Shown: positions 25,453 to 32,837 of the stretch, in pieces
Numbering within the stretch: position 1 is the stretch's first letter
Layout of the letters: every line of letters begins with the position of its first letter
NCBI GenBank assembly: GCA_009920915.1
Contig: RFZB01000014.1
Location: forward strand, 1 to 32,837
Direction of reading: 5' to 3'
Origin: Sphingomonadaceae bacterium
GTDB taxonomy: Bacteria > Pseudomonadota > Alphaproteobacteria > Sphingomonadales > Sphingomonadaceae
Length of the DNA stretch: 32,837 nt
Made by a program: the position numbers and the translations under genes
Notes under the pieces: model-generated
Told to the model about the DNA's origin: nothing
What the model saw: only the letters and a program-made list of their open reading frames with translations
Databases searched by the model: none

Positions 25453-26600
25453 GCCCCTGCCCCTGCAAGCTTGAATTCTTGTGCAACGCCCACGGCCTGC
25501 GGCGCAGCTGGCCTATCCAGCCCCTCAACCAAATCCGCCAAATCGCGCGTGGCATGGGGCCGGCCCACACTGCGCGCACGGCTGGCCGCATTAATCAGGC
25601 CTTCGGTGTCCAGCCCCAGCTTTTGCATCTGCTTAGACAGCTCGGTTGCCGTAAAGCGCGTTTGCGGAATGGATCTGGCACCGCCAGCGTCCACCATATC
25701 GCGCACATTGGCGGTCTGGTGATCGTCCGTTGCGCTAGGCAGCGGCACCAATATTGCGGGGCGGCCTGCGCACGTCAGCTCTGAAATGGTCGAGGCCCCG
25801 GCACGTGCAATCACCAAATGGGCCCATGCCAGCCGCTCGGGCACATCATTAAGGTAGGTCGCAAGGTCTGCGGCTATGCCAAGCTCGGCATAGCGGGCAC
25901 GAACCCGCTCAATATCTTCCGCCCGGCACTGCTGCGTCACTTGCAAACGACGGCGAAGCGCCAGGGGCAGCATAGACAGGCCATCGGGCACCACGTTCGA
26001 CAACACAGTCGCCCCCTGGCTGCCGCCAATCACCAGAACGCGAAAGACGCCATCTTCCATAAAGGGCGGGAAAGGACGATCGCGGAGCGCGACAATTTCA
26101 TCGCGCACCGGGTTGCCGACCATCCAGGTTTTGCCCAGATGCTTGGGCGACAGCCGCTCAATCTTGGAATAGGACACGGCAATGGCATCAACGCGGCGCG
26201 CCATCAGCCGGTTCACGCGGCCCAGCACGGCATTCTGCTCATGCACTGCCGTTTTGATGCGCGCGGATTTGGCAGCCAATAACGCCGGAAATGCGGGATA
26301 GCCGCCAAAGCCAATGACGGCTGCTGGCTGGAAGGTTTCAAACAAGCGCAGCGCCATGGCGCAGCCTGCCAAAATGGCTTTCAAACCGGGCAGCCAGCTC
26401 ATTGGGTTTTTGGTTATCCGCCCCGCGGGCAAGACATGCGTCTGCACGCCTTCAAACAGACCGGGAATTTTCGCCCCACGCTCATCCGTAATCAGCGCGA
26501 CATGATGGCCCCGCCGCATCAGCTCTGCCGCCAATGCATGGGCGGGCATCATATGCCCCCCTGTTCCTCCAGCTGCGAGAACGAAATGACGCCCGCTCAT
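25449..26600 (-). CDS. murG: Lipid II synthase MurG (UDP-GlcNAc transferase)
   Basis: 383 residues, GT28 glycosyltransferase that adds GlcNAc to lipid I on the inner face of the membrane. [22 protein letters not shown] is the N-terminal membrane/acceptor motif, with [39 protein letters not shown] and the donor-site [20 protein letters not shown] following in order. ATG 26600 makes an ATGA overlap with ftsW; the open frame extends to 26687, but that part is out-of-frame ftsW. Confidence 0.97.
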   Translation of the reverse strand: MSGRHFVLAAGGTGGHMMPAHALAAELMRRGHHVALITDERGAKIPGLFEGVQTHVLPAGRITKNPMSWLPGLKAILAGCAMALRLFETFQPAAVIGFGGYPAFPALLAAKSARIKTAVHEQNAVLGRVNRLMARRVDAIAVSYSKIERLSPKHLGKTWMVGNPVRDEIVALRDRPFPPFMEDGVFRVLVIGGSQGATVLSNVVPDGLSMLPLALRRRLQVTQQCRAEDIERVRARYAELGIAADLATYLNDVPERLAWAHLVIARAGASTISELTCAGRPAILVPLPSATDDHQTANVRDMVDAGGARSIPQTRFTATELSKQMQKLGLDTEGLINAASRARSVGRPHATRDLADLVEGLDRPAAPQAVGVAQEFKLAGAGA

Positions 26601-27790
26601 CGGCCACTCCACTTTACGACATAGGGTGATCGGGTGAGATAGGGGTTCTTGCGCGTAAAGGCGAGCAGCAAGCCAAACCCAATACACAACGCCAGCAAAG
26701 ATGATCCGCCATAGCTAATAAACGGTAACGTCATGCCTTTTGAGGGGGCGACCCCTGTGTTGACGGCCATGTTGACCATGGCCTGCGCCGTGAATTGCGT
26801 GATGAGGCCAGCCGATGCGAGAACCAGAAACGGATCTTCCTCATCCAGCAGCTTTACAAAGACGCGGATCGCCATGAGCAGAAAGGCAATGGCAATCCCA
26901 AGGCACGCAATCAGGCCAAATTCTTCACCAATGACGGAAAAGATATAGTCAGTATGCGCCTCAGGCAGACGGAACTTCATTTCGCCGCCGCCGGGGCCTG
27001 TCCCAAATAGCCCGCCTGCGGTGATTGTCGCATGGGCGCTGTCCGTCTGGTAGGTATCCCCGCTCTTAAACAGGAAGTTGTTAATGCGCTGGGTGGCAAC
27101 TGGATAAAAGAAATAGGCAGATGTCACGCCAAAGGCACCCCCGCCCGCCAACAGACCAATCCACCGCCATGACAGGCCAGTCACCATGACCATGGCGAAC
27201 CAAATAGACCCAAAGATGATCGTCTGACCAAAGTCCGGCTGCATCATCAAAAGAGCTGCAACCACCCCCGTGATAAGACCTGATAGCGGGATAACGGGCA
27301 GGCTTTCATCCTGCGACCGCAGCGATAACAGCCACGCAATGGCAACAACGAAAAACGGCTTGAGAAATTCAGACGGCTGAAATTGGCCAATACCCACATC
27401 AATCCAGCGCTTGGCGCCATTGGCTTCAAAACCCAGCAGCGGCACAAGCGCAAGGCAGAGGAAGAAAAAGCCTGCCCCGATTAACCCCAGCCGCCGCGCC
27501 ATCTGATGAGGCAACATGGAAATGCCAATCATCACGGGCAAGCCAACGCCAACCCACATTAATTGTCGCCAGAAATAATGGAGCGGCGCCAGCTGGAAGC
27601 TGGCATCGGAATAGCGGTGCGCCGAGGCGGGCGAGGCCGCAGCGACAGCAATCAAGCCAACCGAAATCAGCACAAGCACCAGCAGCAGCAACATCCGGTC
27701 AATTTCCCAAAACCAAATGCCAACGGCTGTTTGGTCAGACCGGCCAAGCCGTGGTGCGCGCGTGCGGGATGCTGCCGAATTGCTGGTCAT
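26597..27790 (-). CDS. ftsW: Lipid II polymerase FtsW (SEDS family)
   Basis: 397 residues, the division-specific SEDS glycosyltransferase that polymerises lipid II with its FtsI partner. About ten hydrophobic segments are visible. Key segments are GANGAKRWIDVG, FQPSEFLKPFFVVAIAW, the long periplasmic loop ending GTGPGGGEMKFRLPEAHTDY followed by IFSVIGEEFG, and the C-terminal TGVAPSKGMTLPFISYGGSS. The start at 27790 overlaps the murD stop (ATGA). Length and motifs are normal. Confidence 0.97.
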   Translation of the reverse strand: MTSNSAASRTRAPRLGRSDQTAVGIWFWEIDRMLLLLVLVLISVGLIAVAAASPASAHRYSDASFQLAPLHYFWRQLMWVGVGLPVMIGISMLPHQMARRLGLIGAGFFFLCLALVPLLGFEANGAKRWIDVGIGQFQPSEFLKPFFVVAIAWLLSLRSQDESLPVIPLSGLITGVVAALLMMQPDFGQTIIFGSIWFAMVMVTGLSWRWIGLLAGGGAFGVTSAYFFYPVATQRINNFLFKSGDTYQTDSAHATITAGGLFGTGPGGGEMKFRLPEAHTDYIFSVIGEEFGLIACLGIAIAFLLMAIRVFVKLLDEEDPFLVLASAGLITQFTAQAMVNMAVNTGVAPSKGMTLPFISYGGSSLLALCIGFGLLLAFTRKNPYLTRSPYVVKWSGR

Positions 27791-29064
27791 GACAAAGCCT
27801 CCACTGCCGCGCGAAAGGCATCGCCCCGCGCCTCAAAATCGCGAAACTGGTCAAATGATGCACAGGCCGGAGACAGCAAGACAACATCCCCAGGCTGGGC
27901 AGCAGCAGCAGCCAACTGAACCGCGCGCTCCAGCGTGCCGGCTTCGGCGACGGTCATGGTCGGGCGCAGCAAATCGGCAAACATGGGCCCAGCCTCGCCA
28001 ATCACATAAGCGGCAACGACATGGCCAAAATGCGGGGCACAGGCGTCTAAGTCCTTGGTCTTGGCTTGCCCGCCCAAAATCCAATGAATGCGCGGATAGG
28101 CTGCCAGTGCAGGCGCAGTCGACGTGGGGTTGGTTGCTTTGCTGTCATTCACAAACAATACGCCCACGCGCTCTGCCACGCGTTCCATCCGGTGCGATAA
28201 TCCGGGATAGCTGCACAAGGCGGTCTCAATCTGATCATCCGTCACACCCAATGCGCGCGCCACCGCACTGGCACAGGCAATATTTTGGGCGTTATGCGGC
28301 CCTTGCAGGGCAGGCCAGCGTGATTGATCTGCAATATCGGTTGAGGCCACGCGATGCAGCCGGTGGGTGATGCGGCTGGCAATCATGCGGCTGGGATCAT
28401 CTTCGGTGGCGATGACAGCCACGTGATCCTGATGCTGTAGCGTGAACAGCCGTTCTTTGGCCGCTGCATAGTCCGCAAAGCTGTCATACCGATCAAGATG
28501 GTCGGGCGTGATGTTGGTTAGCACAGCAACATCGCACGCCAGACTATGCGTCAGATCAATCTGAAAGCTTGACAATTCCAGCACATAGACACCGCCCTCT
28601 GGCAGGGGGTCTTGCGACAAAATGGGCAGGCCAATATTGCCCCCCAATCGGGCCGGAATGCCAGCACTTGCAACAATATGGTGGATCAACGCCGTGGTGG
28701 TTGATTTGCCATTGGTGCCCGTAATACCCACCACCTGATGCGGCGGCAGGCTGGGCCGGGCCATGGCAAATAACTCAATATCCCCCATAATAGGGACGTG
28801 CGCGGCGCGCGCATGATCTGCAATAGGGTGGCGGTTGAGTGGCACGCCCGGTGACACGACCACAGCGTCAAATCCGGCCAAGTCTATCGCCAATGGGTCG
28901 GCCAGCTGCACCCCGGCAGGCACAGCCGTGCGCGCCTCATCACGCGCATCCCATGCCGTCACTTCAGCCCCGCTCTCTACCAGCGCACGCACTGTTGCTA
29001 GGCCAGAACGGGCAAGCCCCAGCACCGCAAAGCGTTTACCAGAAAAGGCGGGAGACGTAATCAT
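27787..29064 (-). CDS. murD: UDP-MurNAc-L-Ala--D-Glu ligase MurD
   Basis: 425 residues, adding D-Glu to UDP-MurNAc-L-Ala. N-terminal [17 protein letters not shown] binds the substrate; the P-loop is [14 protein letters not shown] (GTNGKS at 116-121); [27 protein letters not shown] carries the carbamylated-Lys region; [12 protein letters not shown] is the domain-3 signature. ATG 29064 gives an ATGA overlap with mraY; the in-frame extension to 29118 is mraY sequence out of frame. Confidence 0.97.
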   Translation of the reverse strand: MITSPAFSGKRFAVLGLARSGLATVRALVESGAEVTAWDARDEARTAVPAGVQLADPLAIDLAGFDAVVVSPGVPLNRHPIADHARAAHVPIMGDIELFAMARPSLPPHQVVGITGTNGKSTTTALIHHIVASAGIPARLGGNIGLPILSQDPLPEGGVYVLELSSFQIDLTHSLACDVAVLTNITPDHLDRYDSFADYAAAKERLFTLQHQDHVAVIATEDDPSRMIASRITHRLHRVASTDIADQSRWPALQGPHNAQNIACASAVARALGVTDDQIETALCSYPGLSHRMERVAERVGVLFVNDSKATNPTSTAPALAAYPRIHWILGGQAKTKDLDACAPHFGHVVAAYVIGEAGPMFADLLRPTMTVAEAGTLERAVQLAAAAAQPGDVVLLSPACASFDQFRDFEARGDAFRAAVEALS

Positions 29065-30131
29065 CTCAGCTTCAGCGTGGACAGACCGGCCAGTGCCAAA
29101 ACAAAGGCGACAATCCAAAAACGGATGACCACCGTGGGTTCAGACCAGCCCAATTGTTCAAAATGATGGTGAATAGGCGCCATACGGAAGACCCGGCGGC
29201 CTGTGCGCTTGAACCAGAAAACTTGAATGACAACGGACAGCGCCTCAATCACGAACAAGCCGCCAATCACGGCCAGCACAAATTCATGATGCGTGGTCAC
29301 AGCAATGGCCCCCAACGCCCCGCCAAGGGCAAGGCTGCCCGTATCGCCCATGAAGACGGCAGCAGGCGGCGCATTAAACCACAAAAAGGCAAGGCCAGCG
29401 CCCACAATCGCGCCACATAAAATGGCTAAATTCCCGGCCCCGGCGACATAGGGAATGCCCAGATAGGCGGCATATTTGGCATTGCCGACCAAATAGGCAA
29501 TCAGCATGAAGGCAATACACGCGATGATGACTGGCATTGTCGCCAAGCCATCCAGCCCATCAGTTAAGTTCACAGCATTGCCAAAGGCAACAATCACAAA
29601 AGCCCCAAAAGGAATGTACAACCAGCCAAGATCGGCAACGGGGCCGTTGACGAACGGCAAGTAGAGATCCGTGTTGGCGTGCCACGTGATCAACGCGGTT
29701 GCCACGCCCGCAATGGTAAATTCTGCCAGCAGACGCACCCGAGCCGACACGCCTTTGGTGCTGCGTTTCTTAACCTTGTCATAATCGTCGAGAAAGCCAA
29801 TCAGCCCAAAGCCGCCCGTGACCAAGATGCACGCCCAGACATAGACATTGTGCAAATCCATCCAGAGCAGCAGCGACAAGCCCACGGCTGTCAAGATCAT
29901 CAACCCGCCCATGGTGGGCGTGCCGACTTTGGCCAAATGGGATTGCGGGCCATCACTGCGAATGGGCTGGCCCTTGCCTTGGCGAAGGCGCAGCCATCCA
30001 ATAAAGCGTGGCCCAATAATCAGCCCAATCAACAGGGCCGTTGCCACGGCCCCACCAGTACGGAAGGTAAGGTAACGCAGAAGGTTGAGAACACCCGGAA
30101 ATCCAAGTTGCTCGGCAATCCAGTATAGCAT
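29061..30131 (-). CDS. mraY: Phospho-MurNAc-pentapeptide transferase MraY
   Basis: 356 residues, integral membrane enzyme that transfers phospho-MurNAc-pentapeptide to undecaprenyl phosphate to form lipid I. Multiple hydrophobic segments surround the cytoplasmic loops [52 protein letters not shown] and [15 protein letters not shown], which hold the catalytic Asp residues and the HHH triad. The start codon at 30131 shares one base with the murF stop (TAATG). Confidence 0.98.
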   Translation of the reverse strand: MLYWIAEQLGFPGVLNLLRYLTFRTGGAVATALLIGLIIGPRFIGWLRLRQGKGQPIRSDGPQSHLAKVGTPTMGGLMILTAVGLSLLLWMDLHNVYVWACILVTGGFGLIGFLDDYDKVKKRSTKGVSARVRLLAEFTIAGVATALITWHANTDLYLPFVNGPVADLGWLYIPFGAFVIVAFGNAVNLTDGLDGLATMPVIIACIAFMLIAYLVGNAKYAAYLGIPYVAGAGNLAILCGAIVGAGLAFLWFNAPPAAVFMGDTGSLALGGALGAIAVTTHHEFVLAVIGGLFVIEALSVVIQVFWFKRTGRRVFRMAPIHHHFEQLGWSEPTVVIRFWIVAFVLALAGLSTLKLR

Positions 30132-31504
30132 TATTCCCCCCCTGCTGTCAGTCCAGCCACCACATGGGCAAGGCCAACTGCATTTGATCCTTTAACCAGC
30201 AATGCATCGTCGGCGCGCACAAGCTGGTGCGCGTGCGCCAAGGCCGCTGCGGCATCTGCCAAATGATACACCTCGATTTTGCCTGACAGCGCCTCTGCCA
30301 AGGGGGCCATGCCCGGCCCAACGAGAATGGCGATGCTGACCTCAGCCGCCATAATGGGCCCGGCAAGGCCAGCGTGAAGGGCCGCAGACTCAGCACCCAA
30401 TTCGCGCATCTCGCCCAAAATAGCGATACGGCGGCGCGCAGGCTGTGCGCCCAGCACCGCCAAAGTCGCCGCCATCGAGACTGAATTGGCGTTATAGCTT
30501 TCATCAATCAGCAGCGCGTTTCCGCCCGGCACTGTCAGGCGATGCCGGGCACCGCGCCCGGCCAAGCCTTCAAGCTCTCCTAAGGCGAGCCCGGCGGCGG
30601 CCAAATCTCCGCCAAGGGCTTGCACTGCTGCCAGAACGGCCAGCGCGTTTGACACCCAATGATCGCCCGGTTGCGCCAAGGTGAACGACACCTCGGCCCC
30701 CGGCAGCGTTGCGACGACCATCGTGCCATGATCCATTTGAACCACATCGCGCGCATGAACATCTGCGGCGGCATCACGGCCAAAGGTAACAACGCGGTCC
30801 GCATAACGCCGTGCATGGCCCAACAATTGGTCACGATGGGGCGTGTCAAAGGGCACAATGGCGGTACCGCCGGGCTCAAGGCCCTGAAAAATCTCACCCT
30901 TGGCGTCGGCAATTGCCTCCATAGAGCCAAGATTTTCGATATGGGCCGGGGCAATGGCCGTAATCAAAGCCACATGGGGGCGCACCAGCCGCGTCAGCGC
31001 TGCAATTTCGCCGGCATGGTTCATGCCCATTTCAAAGACGCCAAAACGCGTCTCTGCAGGCATCCGTGCAAGGCTTAACGGAACACCTGTATGGTTGTTA
31101 TAGCTTTTGACTGAGCGGTGGACTGGCCCCTTATTCGCCCGCGCCAACGCAGCCGCCAGTGCCTCTTTGGTGCCGGTTTTGCCAACTGACCCAGTGACGC
31201 CTGCAATTTTTCCCGCTGTCCGTATCCGCGCGGCAACGCCCAAGGCGTTGAGAGCCGTCGTGGTATCCGCAACCAGCACATGCGGGTGCGCACTTGGCGT
31301 CGACACAATGGCGCCTGCGGCCCCTTGCGCAAAGGCTTGATCCACAAATTTGTGGCCGTCCGTGACATCGCCTTTGAGCGCAATAAACAAATCGCCAGGC
31401 CCGACTTCCCGGCTGTCAAAGGCAACCCCGCCTGCCGCAAAATCGCCCTGCGCCACGCCGCCTACAGCTTTGGCAATGTCTGCCGATCTCCACAGTGCCG
31501 TCAT
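30131..31504 (-). CDS. murF: UDP-MurNAc-tripeptide--D-Ala-D-Ala ligase MurF
   Basis: 457 residues, adding the D-Ala-D-Ala made by Ddl. Domain 1 has [20 protein letters not shown]; the P-loop is [16 protein letters not shown] (GSVGKT at 105-110); [20 protein letters not shown] and [21 protein letters not shown] are MurF hallmarks. I chose ATG 31504 ([16 protein letters not shown]), an ATGA overlap with murE, over the start three codons upstream at 31513. Confidence 0.97.
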   Translation of the reverse strand: MTALWRSADIAKAVGGVAQGDFAAGGVAFDSREVGPGDLFIALKGDVTDGHKFVDQAFAQGAAGAIVSTPSAHPHVLVADTTTALNALGVAARIRTAGKIAGVTGSVGKTGTKEALAAALARANKGPVHRSVKSYNNHTGVPLSLARMPAETRFGVFEMGMNHAGEIAALTRLVRPHVALITAIAPAHIENLGSMEAIADAKGEIFQGLEPGGTAIVPFDTPHRDQLLGHARRYADRVVTFGRDAAADVHARDVVQMDHGTMVVATLPGAEVSFTLAQPGDHWVSNALAVLAAVQALGGDLAAAGLALGELEGLAGRGARHRLTVPGGNALLIDESYNANSVSMAATLAVLGAQPARRRIAILGEMRELGAESAALHAGLAGPIMAAEVSIAILVGPGMAPLAEALSGKIEVYHLADAAAALAHAHQLVRADDALLVKGSNAVGLAHVVAGLTAGGE

Positions 31505-32752
31505 GCCGCGCACTCCCGCGCCACTGTTACATCATCAAAGGGCAGCACTTGATCTCCAATGATTTGGCCTTGTTCATGGCCTTTGCCGGCAATCAGAATG
31601 ATGTCATCTGGCCCTGCATCTGCCAAGGCGCGCGCAATGGCATCGCGCCGCCCGGCCACTTCAAGTGCGCCCGGCGCCGCCTCTAGAATTTCTGCACGGA
31701 TGGCAGCGGGATCTTCTGAGCGAGGATTATCATCTGTCACAATTACCAAATCAGCCATTTGGACAGCAATGGCCCCCATTTCAGGGCGCTTGCCCCGATC
31801 TCGATCTCCACCTGCCCCAAAAACAAGGATCAGCCGGCCTTTGCAGTGCGGACGCAACGCCTCAATCGCGGCCTCAATGGCATCGGGCGTATGTGCATAA
31901 TCAACATAAACAGGCGCACCTGTTTTGCTGATAACAGCGCGTTCCAATCGTCCGCGCACCGGCTGAAGCCGAGAAAGATTGGCCAAAGTTGGCCCCACAT
32001 CGCCGCCCGTTGCAATCACCAAGCCGGCAGATACAAGTGCGTTCGCAGCCTGATAGGCCCCAATAAGCGGCAGGCTGACCTTATAGGTCTGGCCTTCCGC
32101 CTCGACCACCAATTGCTGTCCCAATTGGCCGGGTGTCCGCTCTACCAGTTTAAGCGCACTGCCATTTGGGCCAACAGTGAAGAGCGCAAGGCCCCGCTCA
32201 CGGGCAAGATCAATGACGCGCGGCGAATATTCATCGGCATCCGCCCACACAACAGCCGCACCATCCGCGTCCACAACTTCTGAAAACAGGCGCATTTTGG
32301 CCGTAAAATAATTGGCCATATCGCCATGATAATCAAGGTGATCGCGTGAGAGATTTGTGAAGGCTGCGGCCCGCACGGCAAGGCCTTCGGTGCGGCATTG
32401 GTGCAGACCATGGCTCGATGCTTCAAAGGCCACATGGCTTACGCCTTCGCGCTTCAGCCCCGCCATGTTGGACAGGAAGGTCACAATATCGGGCGTTGTT
32501 AGCCCCGTGACGACGCGGTCATCACCTGTTGTCACCCCCAAAGTGCCAATCGACGCCGCGGCGTGGCCCGCCATCCGCCATAACTGGCGTGTCATTTCGA
32601 CCGTGGAGGTTTTGCCATTGGTGCCCGTGACAGCAACGGTCATGTCCGGAAAGGGTTCAAAAAAGCGGGCGGCAAGCAGCGCAAATGTCCGCCGAGGCTC
32701 ATCGCTAGCAATATGGACCGCGCCCTCAACGCGGACATCGGGCCGCGCCGTG
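31501..32752 (-). CDS. murE: UDP-MurNAc-L-Ala-D-Glu--meso-diaminopimelate ligase MurE (N-terminus cut off)
   Basis: About 417 codons of MurE are present, from ARPDVRVEGAVHIASDEP onward. P-loop VAVTGTNGKTSTVEM, substrate segment THNRE-like FEASSHGL, HLDYHGDMANYFTAKMRLF with the carbamylated-Lys site, and VTDDNPRSEDP: the DNPR motif is the known determinant of meso-diaminopimelate specificity. The C-terminus KGHEQGQIIGDQ is normal. The usual ~70-80 N-terminal residues are missing. The open frame continues to 32835, but the part beyond about 32752 does not resemble MurE and instead encodes FtsI on the other strand, so the gene is cut at an inverted junction rather than simply by the window edge. 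Confidence 0.93.
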
Positions 32753-32837
32753 CCGGGTCGGCGTGTCTTTACCCAACAGACCAGCGATACATCTCGGCAG
32801 CTTCTGCGTCTGATTGCAACGGATGGCACAGGCAAAA
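32753..32837 (+). CDS. ftsI: FtsI (PBP3) fragment in inverted orientation
   Basis: Read on the plus strand from about 32753, these 85 bases give P-GRRVFTQQTSDTSRQLLRL followed by IATDGTGK. This matches the segment of division transpeptidase FtsI that comes just before its KTGTA box (family pattern: RRVxxxxTSxxLRxLLRLIVTDGTGKKA). ftsI normally lies directly upstream of murE in the same orientation, so here the fragment is both inverted and missing the sequence in between (FtsI C-terminus plus MurE N-terminus). No start or stop codon is inside. The identification is by pattern memory over ~27 residues, but the match is specific. Confidence 0.75.

Noticed and set aside
32753-32835. N-terminal extension of MurE on the minus strand (PVPSVAIRRRSCRD...)
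   Set aside because: Arg/Cys-rich and unlike any MurE N-terminal domain; the plus strand of the same bases reads as FtsI.

Overview
The window is a gene-dense, moderately GC-rich stretch of an alphaproteobacterium, most likely Sphingomonadales. The evidence is gene order (ahcY, divL, tsaE, sugar kinase, nucleotidyltransferase, addB), a division and cell-wall (dcw) cluster running murE to ftsZ with ddl between murB and ftsQ, the FtsZ C-terminal peptide ending [12 protein letters not shown], and a TPR/SPOR protein plus dGTPase just after ftsZ. Nearly everything reads on the minus strand; only the LacI-type regulator, and a fragment at the right edge, read on plus. No gap between genes exceeds 300 bases.

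From right to left, i.e. in the direction of transcription: (a) 32752-18331 is the dcw cluster murE(5' end missing)-murF-mraY-murD-ftsW-murG-murC-murB-ddl-ftsQ-ftsA-ftsZ. It makes UDP-MurNAc-pentapeptide, lipid I and lipid II, and the core of the divisome. Almost every junction is a 4-nt ATGA/GTGA overlap; only ftsA-ftsZ has a real spacer. (b) 18219-15013: a TPR/SPOR envelope protein whose reading frame is broken near 17160-17198, then a dNTP triphosphohydrolase. (c) 14925-10506: a TIP30-like reductase; a winged-helix regulator; a two-gene acyl-CoA operon (enoyl-CoA hydratase and 2,4-dienoyl-CoA-reductase-like SDR) behind a perfect TTGACGT/ACGTCAA palindrome; and a convergent LacI-type regulator. 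(d) 10367-8167: a HerA/DUF87 ATPase and a YqgE protein. (e) 8060-1: ahcY behind an AT-rich palindromic operator, a hairpin, then the overlapping operon divL-tsaE-amgK-murU-addB, which joins cell-cycle signalling, tRNA modification, MurNAc recycling and DNA repair.

The points most worth a second look: the last ~85 bases encode FtsI on the strand opposite to murE, an inverted junction that normal dcw order does not allow and that looks like an assembly or amplification chimera; the TPR/SPOR gene has an apparent +1 frameshift; the histidine kinase has Tyr in place of the phospho-accepting His, marking it as DivL; and two palindromes look like SahR-type and LiuR-type operators. I found no tRNA, rRNA, CRISPR, phage, insertion sequence or unknown multi-gene defence-like system.
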